From the IMG/VR virus record IMGVR_UViG_3300042863_000526, positions 1-45,533 of that record: DNA of 45,533 nucleotides. The stretch is one strand, 5' to 3'. Under the pieces are notes generated by a model. That model was given only the letters and a program-made list of their open reading frames with translations, was not told the DNA's origin and ran no database searches. The stretch is from a virus. This document shows, one piece after another, positions 37,585-45,324 of this stretch (position 1 is the first letter of the stretch; each line of letters opens with the position of its first letter). Position numbers and translations under genes: made by a program.

Positions 37585-38713
37585 AACTTATAGGGGCTTC
37601 GGCCCCTATTTTTTTGGCTATATGATTTTGAACAGTCATTAGTTGTTCATCATATCCATCTACTTGTGTTTGTCTAATTAATGTTAATGATGGGTACCAA
37701 GGACTATCATTGCGATTTAATAACCATCTCCAGCATGTTTTATATCTATCTAATAGTAACAAGCATGGCTTATTTAAAGCACCAACTAAATGTGCTAACC
37801 CTGTGTCAATCGTAATCACAAAATCTAAATTACTAATCAATCCGGCAGTGTCATGCCAATTAGTAATGTTGCTAAAATAATCTTTTACCCCTATGCTTTG
37901 CAGTTGATTGATTTCATCAACCGTACACAGTGCTTGTAAGTTGACCCATTCATAATTACTATTCTCTCGCATCAATTTAAAAAGATATTCAAATGGATAG
38001 TTCTTAGTTCTTCCCCTCCAACTTACACCTACTCGTATCTTACCATTGTCCATTCTTTTCTTCCACTCATTAATTGATTTCTTGTTTGGTTTGAGATATG
38101 GGGTTTTTGATATTAGGTTGCCATAAGTTACATTTAGAATCCTAGGTAAACTCAGTATGGGTACCCAGTAATCAAAATACGGGATAGGTTCAGTATTGTC
38201 TATTACTAGATGGTTAAATGATTCTTTAAAAAGTTTTTTAAGTTGAGGCTCAGTTTGAATTATTATTGTCCCTCTAAGTTGATTGACAAATCTAATAAAC
38301 TGTATGTTATCTCCATCACCTTCTTCACAGGTCACTAACAATATTTTATCTGTAAGATCCTGACCTTCCCATCTAGGTTGAGTAGTCCAATTTAATGTAT
38401 GCTCATGGTTTTTAAAACGCCACCTAGTTTCAAACTGCTCCCAACCTTTTGTAAGATCACCTGCAATTAGATATGCTATTGCTAAATTGAATGGTGCTAT
38501 CCTATCTTCATCACTGATATCAATAGCAGTTTGCAAGAATCTATATGCACGTTCAGGGTATCCCATCTCACGCATGATATTGCCGTAATTATTATATGCT
38601 AGTCCTAAATTAGGGTACTCAGTAAATGCCTGTGCATAGCACATCATTGCCTCTTGTAATTCTAATCTACTGTAGTGGTACTTAGCCTTTTGGTCAAGTT
38701 CAAGTAATGTCAT
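37577..38713 (-). CDS. TPR-containing glycosyltransferase-like protein
   Basis: From the ATG at 38713 the protein has 378 aa. The N-terminal 110 residues form tetratricopeptide repeats (AYNNYGNIMREMG, APFNLAIAYLIAGD, then GWEQFETRWRF). The rest resembles the nucleotide-sugar domain of TPR glycosyltransferases: VGVSWRGR, VITIDTGLAHLVGAL and PWYPS. It probably transfers a sugar to a protein or glycan. The ATG at 38719 overlaps an AATAAATA box; the one at 38713 lies five bases after it. The 3' end reads through the terminator of the facing operon. Confidence 0.8.
   Translation of the reverse strand: MTLLELDQKAKYHYSRLELQEAMMCYAQAFTEYPNLGLAYNNYGNIMREMGYPERAYRFLQTAIDISDEDRIAPFNLAIAYLIAGDLTKGWEQFETRWRFKNHEHTLNWTTQPRWEGQDLTDKILLVTCEEGDGDNIQFIRFVNQLRGTIIIQTEPQLKKLFKESFNHLVIDNTEPIPYFDYWVPILSLPRILNVTYGNLISKTPYLKPNKKSINEWKKRMDNGKIRVGVSWRGRTKNYPFEYLFKLMRENSNYEWVNLQALCTVDEINQLQSIGVKDYFSNITNWHDTAGLISNLDFVITIDTGLAHLVGALNKPCLLLLDRYKTCWRWLLNRNDSPWYPSLTLIRQTQVDGYDEQLMTVQNHIAKKIGAEAPISST
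37590..37616 (+). terminator. Rho-independent terminator with UUCG loop
   Basis: TAGGGGC-TTCG-GCCCCTA (37591-37608) followed by a run of seven T. It ends the 35.8-37.6 kb group. It lies inside the last codons of the convergent minus-strand gene, whose C-terminal residues it encodes. Confidence 0.92.
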
Positions 38714-38718
38714 TTCCA

Positions 38719-38726
38719 TATTTATT
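38719..38726 (-). promoter_or_regulatory. T4-late-like promoter box AATAAATA
   Basis: Minus strand, five bases before the ATG at 38713; decides for that start over the one at 38719. Confidence 0.5.
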
Positions 38727-38765
38727 GTGTCCTATTGTATTGCTATTTTAATGTATTTTTTATAT

Positions 38766-38773
38766 AATAAATA
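38766..38773 (+). promoter_or_regulatory. T4-late-like promoter box AATAAATA
   Basis: Four bases before the ATG at 38778; divergent from the box at 38719. Confidence 0.5.
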
Positions 38774-38777
38774 TTCT

Positions 38778-39569
38778 ATGCTTAAGATAATTGTAATATT
38801 ACTATTTTTCCCATTGATTGGCTTAGCCCAACCTAATACGGTGTTGTATAATATAACCAGTGACACAGTGTTAAATGGGTCCTTAGATTGTGAGGAAGTC
38901 AGCATTGCTAGTATAAGCAAATTGATGACTGTCTATACAGTACTAAAATCAAAACAAAATCTAACAGAAAAACTAACAGTCCGTAGCAACAAAACACCTA
39001 ATACTAAACTCAGTAAAGGTATGATTCTTACTAGATTGGAATTGATTAATTTATCACTGATTAGTAGTGATAATATAGCCGCAATCACTTTATCAGAAAA
39101 CTACCCCAATGGTAGAGTAGGATTTGTCACCAAGATGAATGAATACGCAAAAGAGTTGAGCATGATGCATTCTGGATTCGTTGAACCAACCGGGTTAAGT
39201 CCCATGAACTATAGCACTATTGGGGATATAATAACATTAACCAAAGCGGTAAGCGAATTTGACATAGTACAATCAGCGGCACAATCTCAACGCACCTTTG
39301 CTCCTATAGAAACTAAAAAACGAAAAAAGCCAATCAAAGAACCAAAGCGCAAACCGCAAGTAGTAGCCAATAACCCTACTAGTAGCTATTTTGGTCGTGA
39401 AGGGATAATCACAATCAAGACCGGGTTCACTAGCGCAGCCGGATTCTGTATTACATTATTAGTTAAGTCTAACAACCAGTTGTATAACATAACAATATTA
39501 GGTGCTAAAAGCAAACAAGAAAGACAGCGACTGGTTGAGAAATCATTGGCTAAGATTTATAGTGCATAA
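38778..39569 (+). CDS. D-alanyl-D-alanine carboxypeptidase-like serine enzyme (S11 family)
   Basis: From the ATG at 38778 the protein has 263 aa. A signal peptide is clear: MLKIIVILLFFPLIGLAQ, with a cleavage site after GLA. The three active-site motifs of penicillin-binding proteins are in order: SISK (SxxK), SSDN (SxN) and KTGFT (KTG). These enzymes trim the last D-alanine of peptidoglycan stems in the periplasm. A basic linker (KKRKKPIKEPKRKP) sits before the KTG part, which is unusual. The start follows a late-type box. It may alter the cell wall late in infection. Confidence 0.88.
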   Translation: MLKIIVILLFFPLIGLAQPNTVLYNITSDTVLNGSLDCEEVSIASISKLMTVYTVLKSKQNLTEKLTVRSNKTPNTKLSKGMILTRLELINLSLISSDNIAAITLSENYPNGRVGFVTKMNEYAKELSMMHSGFVEPTGLSPMNYSTIGDIITLTKAVSEFDIVQSAAQSQRTFAPIETKKRKKPIKEPKRKPQVVANNPTSSYFGREGIITIKTGFTSAAGFCITLLVKSNNQLYNITILGAKSKQERQRLVEKSLAKIYSA

Positions 39570-39591
39570 TATATGTATTTTATACACATCG

Positions 39592-39599
39592 TATAAATA
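39592..39599 (+). promoter_or_regulatory. T4-late-like promoter box TATAAATA
   Basis: Perfect box, eight bases before the ATG at 39608. Confidence 0.55.
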
Positions 39600-39607
39600 C
39601 ACATATT

Positions 39608-40072
39608 ATGTTGCACTTCATCAAAGACCTCACAGACAAACTACTAGAATTCATAAAAGATGACCCGGTACGCCCTGAGATACCGACAGATTTTAGAGTA
39701 AGTAATGGAAGAATGGTAGCAGCCTTGGTTAATGAAGAAAAACCAGATGCAATGGTTTGTGTTAGCTTCCATGATTTTGTTCCAGAAAACACCAATGATC
39801 TAAAGACTACCGCAATTGTACCCACAACCGCAGTATTCTATACTATTTGGAGTTACAAGAATGGTAAAGGTCAACAGTTGTTAGTTGAAGCAGTAAAGGG
39901 TATCCAACGTGATTACCCTAGCGTCACTAGATTTGTAACATTAAGTCCTAAGACAGAAGTGGCAAGACGCTTTCATTTGCGTAATGGAGCAATTGTGTTC
40001 CGTGAAAACTTAGACACTATAAATTACGAATATACTAGGCCACAGCAAGAGACTATTGAACTTATTAAATAA
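39608..40072 (+). CDS. GNAT-like protein
   Basis: A 154-aa protein. The segment NGKGQQLLVEAVKGIQRDYP followed by FVTLSPKTEVARRFHLRNGA resembles the acetyl-CoA-binding core of GNAT acetyltransferases (basic glycine loop, helix, strand, then F-H-x-x-x-G). The classical R/Q-x-x-G-x-G/A is not exact, so activity is uncertain. A perfect TATAAATA box lies upstream with no ribosome-binding site. Followed four bases later by the metalloprotease-like gene. Confidence 0.6.
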   Translation: MLHFIKDLTDKLLEFIKDDPVRPEIPTDFRVSNGRMVAALVNEEKPDAMVCVSFHDFVPENTNDLKTTAIVPTTAVFYTIWSYKNGKGQQLLVEAVKGIQRDYPSVTRFVTLSPKTEVARRFHLRNGAIVFRENLDTINYEYTRPQQETIELIK

Positions 40073-40075
40073 ATT

Positions 40076-40522
40076 GTGGTCATTAGATATTTCTATCAAA
40101 ACAATCAACATAGCTACAAACACGAATCTATCATAGATGCGTTTGCTAAGGCCATAGCCACTATCATTGAGTTACCTGAACTACTAGAAGTCTGCTTGTA
40201 TGACTTAGGAGAGAATGTATATGGAGGCATTGACATGTATCGCATCAATCGTATAGGGATAAATTACGATCTACCTTTCGACACAATACCAAAAATACTA
40301 GCACATGAATTGATTCATGTACATCAAAAACACAAAGGTACATTGAAGATTACAAGAGACGGAAAATGCTATTGGCATGGCATCTTCATCACAAACAAAT
40401 TGCCGGATGACATGACCTATGAAGAATACACTAACCTGCCGTGGGAACATGATGCATACACTAGACAAACAGGGATACTGAGCGAAGCATTATCCTACAT
40501 GGATCATAAATCTAAACATTAA
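40076..40522 (+). CDS. HExxH zinc metalloprotease-like protein (SprT-like)
   Basis: A 148-aa protein with AHELIHVHQKHKG near the middle, the HExxH zinc-protease motif followed by a second histidine, and WEHDAYTRQ in the C-terminal part that may give a third ligand. This fits small SprT/WLM-type metalloproteases; the cysteines of the SprT zinc ribbon are missing. The start is GTG, with no clear ribosome-binding site. A terminator follows 20 bases after the stop. Confidence 0.7.
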   Translation: MVIRYFYQNNQHSYKHESIIDAFAKAIATIIELPELLEVCLYDLGENVYGGIDMYRINRIGINYDLPFDTIPKILAHELIHVHQKHKGTLKITRDGKCYWHGIFITNKLPDDMTYEEYTNLPWEHDAYTRQTGILSEALSYMDHKSKH

Positions 40523-40542
40523 GTAAACAATGTGTTAGAAAA

Positions 40543-40567
40543 GTAATACTCCAGTATTACCTTTTTT
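40543..40567 (+). terminator. Rho-independent terminator
   Basis: GTAATAC-TCCA-GTATTAC (40543-40560) then C and six T. Ends the 38.8-40.5 kb group. The following 115 bases up to the promoter at 40686 show a weak GTTAGTACTAAC palindrome and nothing else. Confidence 0.85.
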
Positions 40568-40685
40568 GAAAACTATAGTATTCATTTTTCGTATAGGTTC
40601 GTTAGGACCAATTCTTTTTTCGGCCACGCACTCTGACACATGACTATCGAAATTATCCCTAGTTAGTACTAACTAACTTAGTCGC

Positions 40686-40714
40686 TTGACAATAAATCAT
40701 TTTGGCTATAGAAT
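40686..40714 (+). promoter_or_regulatory. Sigma-70-type promoter TTGACA-17-TAGAAT
   Basis: The -35 continues as TTGACAATAAATC; it drives the gene at 40738. Confidence 0.75.
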
Positions 40715-40737
40715 AGGCTTTCTATAGAGAGGTGACT

Positions 40738-41022
40738 ATGAACAAAGTGCAAGCGTATAGAATTAAGTACACACCTGTGACAGGTGAGATGAAAGCAAAC
40801 AGACGCAAAATCAATAGTACTTTAAAATGGGTAGAATATAGTTTTGATATTTACGACATGAGCAAAATGCTTATGAGTACTAAAAATTTAAACGAAAAGT
40901 ATTCACTTATGGACCTACTTGATATTGCTGAGAGAAAGAAAAAATGGCACTATAGACAAGAGAACTTTAATCTTACCAAGGCAAGCGAATTGCTTCAAGC
41001 AATGATAAAAATTCATTGTTGA
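40738..41022 (+). CDS. Hypothetical protein of 94 aa
   Basis: From the ATG at 40738, preceded by AGAGAGG. Basic and helical, with two methionine-rich helices (YDMSKMLMSTKNL and YSLMDLLDIAERKKK). No family recognised. A GTG two codons upstream is less likely as a start. Single gene under its own promoter. Confidence 0.7.
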   Translation: MNKVQAYRIKYTPVTGEMKANRRKINSTLKWVEYSFDIYDMSKMLMSTKNLNEKYSLMDLLDIAERKKKWHYRQENFNLTKASELLQAMIKIHC

Positions 41023-41047
41023 CAGTAAATCAAATTGGGTATACAAT
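41019..41047 (+). promoter_or_regulatory. Sigma-70-type promoter TTGACA-17-TACAAT
   Basis: The -35 overlaps the stop codon of the preceding gene; drives the gene at 41077. Confidence 0.75.
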
Positions 41048-41076
41048 AGCATCTTATTCACTTGAAAGGGCCAATT

Positions 41077-41295
41077 ATGTCTTACAATATCGATATGTTT
41101 GTGAACACTAACAAAGCGTACATCACTTTTGAGGACCAGTCTGATGAAGATCAATCTCAATCTCAATTTGAGAAACTTGTTACTTTTGATAAAGTTAATA
41201 CAGAAGCATACCCTGTGCTTGTCTATGAAATGAATACTAAAGCAGTCGCTTGGTATGACACAGAAATGTTCATGGGATTTGCAAAAGTAGACTAA
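41077..41295 (+). CDS. Hypothetical protein of 72 aa
   Basis: From the ATG at 41077, with GAAAGGG upstream. Acidic (FEDQSDEDQSQSQFEKL), no membrane segment, no family recognised. It has its own promoter. Confidence 0.7.
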   Translation: MSYNIDMFVNTNKAYITFEDQSDEDQSQSQFEKLVTFDKVNTEAYPVLVYEMNTKAVAWYDTEMFMGFAKVD

Positions 41296-41315
41296 AAGTA
41301 TTATATACTCAAAAC

Positions 41316-41344
41316 TTGACAATAAATCAAATTGGGTATATAAT
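41316..41344 (+). promoter_or_regulatory. Sigma-70-type promoter TTGACA-17-TATAAT
   Basis: Perfect boxes; the ATG at 41351 lies six bases after the -10, so the mRNA is predicted to be leaderless. Confidence 0.85.
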
Positions 41345-41350
41345 ACATTT

Positions 41351-41689
41351 ATGAACTCAAAAATCAACCGCAAACGCAGAACAGACCGTAATCAAGTGAT
41401 TTACTACATTCAAGATGTTGTAACACTTGAGTACTACATCGGTCTGACTGCGGTGTCATTCAAGGGCAATGTATTTCGTACATTACGCCGTCGTATGCAA
41501 AAGCATATGCAACGTGCCTTGACTGAGAACAAAGATTGGGGTTTGTCACGTGCCTTGCGTGAACAAGGTGCCGACAGTTTCGTATTTGGTGTCGTTGAGA
41601 TTGTACGTGGCAAGCGCCCTGCTCATGCCCGCGAGACTGAATTGATTAACACATTGCGTCCAGCACTGAATACATTTGGAGTAAAGTAA
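41351..41689 (+). CDS. GIY-YIG endonuclease-like protein
   Basis: A 112-aa protein that is only a GIY-YIG domain: VIYYIQD and YYIGLT give the two tyrosine motifs, RTLRRRMQKHM carries the catalytic arginine, and ARETELI the metal-binding glutamate. Phages use such proteins as homing nucleases (Seg type), but no DNA-binding domain is fused here. It opens a long string of overlapping small genes. The start codon lies at the predicted transcription start. Confidence 0.85.
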   Translation: MNSKINRKRRTDRNQVIYYIQDVVTLEYYIGLTAVSFKGNVFRTLRRRMQKHMQRALTENKDWGLSRALREQGADSFVFGVVEIVRGKRPAHARETELINTLRPALNTFGVK

Positions 41690-41892
41690 TGAACGAACGA
41701 ATTAAAGACCTTGCTGAACAGGCTGGGTATGAAAAAGATATGTTTGGTATTGGACACTGGGAGATGCCAGAATGTAAAAAGTTCGCCGATTTGATTGTGC
41801 AGGAATGTGCTAACCAAGTTGATTGGATTCTTGCTGAAGGTGGTAAGACACAGGGTGATTTGATTAAACAACATTTCGGAGTTGAAGAATGA
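41689..41892 (+). CDS. Hypothetical protein of 67 aa
   Basis: MNERIKDLAEQAGYEKDMFG at the start; two helices with cysteines (PECKKFADLIVQECANQ). The pattern is seen in many small T4-like phage proteins of unknown role. One-base overlap with the GIY-YIG gene (TAATG) and four-base overlap with the next. Confidence 0.75.
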   Translation: MNERIKDLAEQAGYEKDMFGIGHWEMPECKKFADLIVQECANQVDWILAEGGKTQGDLIKQHFGVEE

Positions 41893-42263
41893 CCAACGAA
41901 ATCACAACAGAAATGCTGGACCACAAGATTGCATGGTGTGAGCAAAAGCTAGCGGCCGCCAAGGCAGCGGCCATACCGCGTATGCAGGATTTTTACTTTG
42001 AAAAGACTCGCACCAGTGTAACTGAGGATTGGTCTGACGCATTCACATTGCAGGAACTAGCTGACACTTTGGGTGTGGAACAAGTTCGGTATAGGATCTA
42101 CTACAGCCGAGATAATCTTACTCTACGGCTGTTTGTGTTCCGTCCTCATTGTACCTATTCCGAAGAGCAAAAGATGTTGAATTTGGGATTTGTATATGCA
42201 CAAGACGGCGACACTGAAAATATTCCTGACAAACCAATAGCAATAGAGGAAATTGAAGAATAA
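41889..42263 (+). CDS. Hypothetical protein of 124 aa
   Basis: The N-terminus is a helix (MLDHKIAWCEQKLAAAKAAA), then a beta-rich part (VRYRIYYSRDNLTLRLFVF). Acidic tail. No family recognised. ATGA overlap with the gene before, TAATG with the micro-gene after it. Confidence 0.75.
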   Translation: MTNEITTEMLDHKIAWCEQKLAAAKAAAIPRMQDFYFEKTRTSVTEDWSDAFTLQELADTLGVEQVRYRIYYSRDNLTLRLFVFRPHCTYSEEQKMLNLGFVYAQDGDTENIPDKPIAIEEIEE

Positions 42264-42337
42264 TGTATTTTACCGAAAGCACTATCTTTATACTAGTAGT
42301 ATGTGTTATAATAATTTTTAAATATTTTTATGATTGA
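42263..42337 (+). CDS. 24-aa membrane micropeptide
   Basis: MYFTESTIFILVVCVIIIFK then YFYD, a single membrane helix with charged ends. It overlaps the previous stop by one base (TAATG) and the next start by eight bases. The position in a chain of coupled genes and the clear membrane helix argue for a real gene, although it is very short. Confidence 0.5.
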   Translation: MYFTESTIFILVVCVIIIFKYFYD

Positions 42338-42602
42338 CCTTAGATTTAATATTTCACATCCATTTGACGTAGAGTTTAAAAACCTTTGGTCTAAAACTTG
42401 GTCTACTGTATTTAAAAATAAGTTTATTGAACTAGAGGTCTATAAAGACGCAACTATAGTGTCCTTTATGTTTAATTGGACTGTTAGACAAAGCCATGCA
42501 GGCTTATATATTGGGTTAGGTATATTTGGCTACAATATACACTTTAATTTTTATGACAGTCGGCACTGGGACTACGAAAATAACAAAATGGAGGACGAAT
42601 GA
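42330..42602 (+). CDS. Hypothetical protein of 90 aa
   Basis: Aromatic-rich (FNISHPFDVEFKNLWSKTW, HFNFYDSRHWDYE). Looks like a small beta-sandwich with many Trp, Phe and Tyr. No family recognised. Overlaps its neighbours on both sides. Confidence 0.75.
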   Translation: MIDLRFNISHPFDVEFKNLWSKTWSTVFKNKFIELEVYKDATIVSFMFNWTVRQSHAGLYIGLGIFGYNIHFNFYDSRHWDYENNKMEDE

Positions 42603-42898
42603 GCGTTAATGTAAAATCCACTGTAAGTACACCAACCCCATTGTTAGATTACACCTTACGCCACAAGCATGAACTTGAATTGCGTAAAGAAATATTCAAC
42701 AAACATTATGACAGGGTAGATGAATATTATGATTGGAAAAGAATCAAGTATACTGAACAAAAGAGATTGGAAGAGGAACGTGAACTCCGTAAAAATTTAG
42801 AAGAAATGCACCAATATGAAAATTTAAAAAATCGCACAGACTACAACAATTATAGATATCAATTTTATATTGGTACATTAGTAGATTGCTATATATGA
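42599..42898 (+). CDS. Hypothetical coiled-coil protein of 99 aa
   Basis: Highly charged helix (HKHELELRKEIF, EQKRLEEERELRKNLEEM) likely to form a coiled coil. No family recognised. ATGA overlaps at both ends. Confidence 0.75.
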   Translation: MSVNVKSTVSTPTPLLDYTLRHKHELELRKEIFNKHYDRVDEYYDWKRIKYTEQKRLEEERELRKNLEEMHQYENLKNRTDYNNYRYQFYIGTLVDCYI

Positions 42899-43122
42899 AC
42901 AGATTTCCTAGTCCAAATAGATTGGCTGATTTGATACATCCTATATTTTTAATAATGTGCATAATTTTTGCCTTTATGTTGGTGTATGGGTTTTTTATGC
43001 ATCAGGAATATGATGATTCGGATGAAATAACAGTTACTTTTAATTGTACACAAGTGTTAGGAGCACAAAATCAATACCCTGATTTTGTAATTAATGAATG
43101 TAGAAAAATAAGGCAAAGATGA
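42895..43122 (+). CDS. Small membrane protein of 75 aa
   Basis: From the ATG at 42895, one membrane helix (PIFLIMCIIFAFMLVYGFF) near residues 15-34, then a soluble tail with two cysteines (FNCTQVL, NECRK), which could be periplasmic and disulphide-linked. The longer start at 42886 lies inside the previous gene. Confidence 0.75.
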   Translation: MNRFPSPNRLADLIHPIFLIMCIIFAFMLVYGFFMHQEYDDSDEITVTFNCTQVLGAQNQYPDFVINECRKIRQR

Positions 43123-43322
43123 AATCAAAAGAAGAAATTATCACCGATATGTGTTACACATACCGACATGATTATGGGTTACGGAAAGAACTTGCTGAAC
43201 CAAATTGGACAGCAGGCATGACTGAGCAGGATGCCAAAATGCTTTACAAAACAATGGAACAGATATATAATAACACAATTGAACCTTATATGGAGTTGAA
43301 ACATGAATCTAAGTCAGATTAA
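43119..43322 (+). CDS. Hypothetical protein of 67 aa
   Basis: MKSKEEIITDMCYTYRHDYG; helical, acidic, no family recognised. Overlaps the genes on both sides. Confidence 0.75.
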   Translation: MKSKEEIITDMCYTYRHDYGLRKELAEPNWTAGMTEQDAKMLYKTMEQIYNNTIEPYMELKHESKSD

Positions 43323-43848
43323 CGAAATTACCGATCACCGAATTACTGGTGGTAGCGAGTATCAATGGCAATGCTATCCTGATGCACGATACCTAGATTA
43401 TGAAAGTGATTATGCTCACCTATCGGTAGTGTATAGTACTGTTAACCAAATAGTCTATTCTGCGGAAGTCTCAATTAACTCTGAGGCATGGACGGAAGAT
43501 AAAAGTCCATATCGTTGGATGAATTCAGACTATAGTGATGCTTACATTGCCGAATCAAAACAACGCAATGTAGATCCTAATCAAGCATGGGATGATGTTA
43601 AGTGGATTGATTTGGAAGTAGAAGAAGATTTCCTTGAAAAGGCACTGGCTATGTTTAATGGCGAAAAGTTTGATAAGCGTGTGCAAGTCCCGTTAGAATT
43701 GGATGATCATTTGATGATGCAATTGTTTATGGAAGCGCACAAGCGTGATATTACTCTCAATCAAATGGTTGAAGAAGTATTGCGTAAAGTGATTGCAAAA
43801 CAGGAAGAAGATACGATCATGGAAGATTATTCTCAGGATTTTGGATGA
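43303..43848 (+). CDS. Hypothetical protein with a ribbon-helix-helix-like C-terminus
   Basis: A 181-aa protein. The first 120 residues are acidic with several Trp residues (YQWQCYP, YRWMNSDYSD). The C-terminal part VPLELDDHLMMQLFMEAHKR then DITLNQMVEEVLRKVI fits a ribbon-helix-helix fold of the CopG/Arc kind (strand, helix, turn T-L-N-Q, helix), which binds DNA as a dimer. It may be a regulator. Overlaps the previous gene by 20 bases. Confidence 0.65.
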   Translation: MNLSQINEITDHRITGGSEYQWQCYPDARYLDYESDYAHLSVVYSTVNQIVYSAEVSINSEAWTEDKSPYRWMNSDYSDAYIAESKQRNVDPNQAWDDVKWIDLEVEEDFLEKALAMFNGEKFDKRVQVPLELDDHLMMQLFMEAHKRDITLNQMVEEVLRKVIAKQEEDTIMEDYSQDFG

Positions 43849-44132
43849 ACGATATAGTAATCGGTATCTTTTCCTGGATCAAAGATGATTTTAAGTCTAA
43901 CCGAGTTCGCTTTTTTATTGAGTTGCTTGCTTGGGCTATTAGTATTGGATGCAGTCTTACTATGGCATTCACAGTCCCTAATCCCCCGCTATTGGCTCTT
44001 TATCCTGTTTGGATTACTGGCTGTGCCTTGTATGCTTGGGCTTCTTGGTCTAGGAAATCTTTTGGCATGCTTGCTAACTATATACTGCTAACAACGATTG
44101 ACACAATTGGATTAATAAGGATGGTAATATGA
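43845..44132 (+). CDS. Membrane protein of 95 aa
   Basis: Three likely membrane segments (FFIELLAWAISIGCSLTMAF; LALYPVWITGCALYAWASW; a short ILLTTIDTIGLI). No family recognised. ATGA overlaps on both sides. Confidence 0.75.
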   Translation: MNDIVIGIFSWIKDDFKSNRVRFFIELLAWAISIGCSLTMAFTVPNPPLLALYPVWITGCALYAWASWSRKSFGMLANYILLTTIDTIGLIRMVI

Positions 44133-44596
44133 ACAAATCTTGGACACTAGAAGTTAAAGAAGATAATGAAACAGGTGATGCTATACTTGAATTTCCCGAT
44201 GACCTTATGCAAGAGGCAGGATGGAAAGAGGGCGATACACTTGAATGGATCGATAACAAAGACGGATCATGGACTATGAAAAAGAAAGAACCAACACAAT
44301 GGGTACTTGTTGAATGTGTCAGCACATTCCGTGAACGCTATATGGTAGAAGTACCTGTTGGTGTAGACAAGTACGGTAAAGATAAAACTCTATGGGCATT
44401 GGATACTGTTTCAATGAACGAAGCTAAAGAATTTAGCCAAGAACATATCGGGGAACAAATTGTGTCTCATCGTGTTGTTACTAAGGAAGAAGCATTGGCT
44501 TTGTGTGATAAAGACAATGATTATGGTAGTTCTTGGGATGAAGAATTGAAGATACAGAACTTTTTCACAACTTGGAAAGAACAGGAAAAGGGATGA
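44129..44596 (+). CDS. Protein with an AbrB/SpoVT-like N-terminal domain
   Basis: A 155-aa protein. Residues 1-50 (AILEFPDDLMQEAGWKEGDT, LEWIDNKDGSWTMKK) match a swapped-hairpin AbrB-like domain in the form often seen in phages. The rest (about 100 residues) is acidic and unassigned. AbrB-type domains bind DNA; this version may do so as a regulator. ATGA overlap with the gene after it. Confidence 0.7.
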   Translation: MNKSWTLEVKEDNETGDAILEFPDDLMQEAGWKEGDTLEWIDNKDGSWTMKKKEPTQWVLVECVSTFRERYMVEVPVGVDKYGKDKTLWALDTVSMNEAKEFSQEHIGEQIVSHRVVTKEEALALCDKDNDYGSSWDEELKIQNFFTTWKEQEKG

Positions 44597-44910
44597 ATAT
44601 CACTGCCCATTGGACAGATACTGAGTGGAATTCTTTTGCATCATGGTTGACTGGTGTATTGCACATTAATCCTGTTACAGTAACCTTTACTAAAAAAGAT
44701 GGTACTGAGCGTGTAATGAAATGCACATTGCAACCTGAACTACTGCCACCAGTAGAGGTTAAACCTGTAGTTGAAGGTAAAGCACCTAGGAAAGAAAGCA
44801 CCACATCAATGCGAGTGTTTGATTTGGAAAAGAAAGAATGGCGTAGTTTTACTATCCGTAGTGTCAAACACATTTCAACTGTGTTAGGAGAGGACGATGA
44901 TAAGGTATGA
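44593..44910 (+). CDS. DUF2693-like SH3-type protein
   Basis: From the ATG at 44593 the protein has 105 aa. VTFTKKDGTERVMKCTL and VFDLEKKEWRSFTIRSVKHI are the two halves of the DUF2693-type SH3 barrel found in T4-like phage proteins. A Pro-rich linker joins them. The longer start at 44572 lies within the previous gene. Function unknown. Confidence 0.7.
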   Translation: MNITAHWTDTEWNSFASWLTGVLHINPVTVTFTKKDGTERVMKCTLQPELLPPVEVKPVVEGKAPRKESTTSMRVFDLEKKEWRSFTIRSVKHISTVLGEDDDKV

Positions 44911-45133
44911 TGATAAAACAAAGGTCACTTGTGTAGACAATGGACAAACAGTAGATGCTGAGGTTCTTGAATTCAAACCTCAAAGTCTGCTTAGTATCAG
45001 TTTAGACAGAAAAATCAAATTGGTATTAAAATATGTAGCCAAGAGTGACGAATACCAAGGTGAATTGTATGGTAGAACTTTTGTTTCAAAAGGCCCAAAG
45101 GGTACACATTATAGCACTGGCCGAGGCGGTTGA
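44897..45133 (+). CDS. Hypothetical protein of 78 aa
   Basis: Small beta-rich protein with LSISLDRKIKLVLKYVAK and ending THYSTGRGG. Looks like a DNA- or protein-binding beta barrel; no family recognised. It overlaps the preceding gene by 14 bases. Confidence 0.75.
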   Translation: MIRYDDKTKVTCVDNGQTVDAEVLEFKPQSLLSISLDRKIKLVLKYVAKSDEYQGELYGRTFVSKGPKGTHYSTGRGG

Positions 45134-45158
45134 CAATAAATACGGATTCTGCTATACT
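45130..45158 (+). promoter_or_regulatory. Sigma-70-type promoter TTGACA-17-TATACT
   Basis: The -35 overlaps the previous stop. The ATG at 45166 is seven bases after the -10, so this mRNA too is predicted leaderless. Confidence 0.8.
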
Positions 45159-45165
45159 ATGGGTT

Positions 45166-45324
45166 ATGAAAAAGCAAATCCTATCTTTCACTATTGAACA
45201 GCCCAAACATAGGGCTCACCGTGTGCTTTTCCAAGAAAACACGCCGTTCAAACCTAAGGTTGTGCAAAGTAAGATTGCCTACAATCGTAAACCCAAACAC
45301 AAAAATCGTGGCTTTGAGGCTTGA
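45166..45324 (+). CDS. Small basic protein of 52 aa
   Basis: From the ATG at 45166, MKKQILSFTIEQPKHRAHRV with a basic tail (NRKPKHKNRG). Probably nucleic-acid binding. The longer start at 45130 overlaps the promoter. No family recognised. Confidence 0.6.
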   Translation: MKKQILSFTIEQPKHRAHRVLFQENTPFKPKVVQSKIAYNRKPKHKNRGFEA

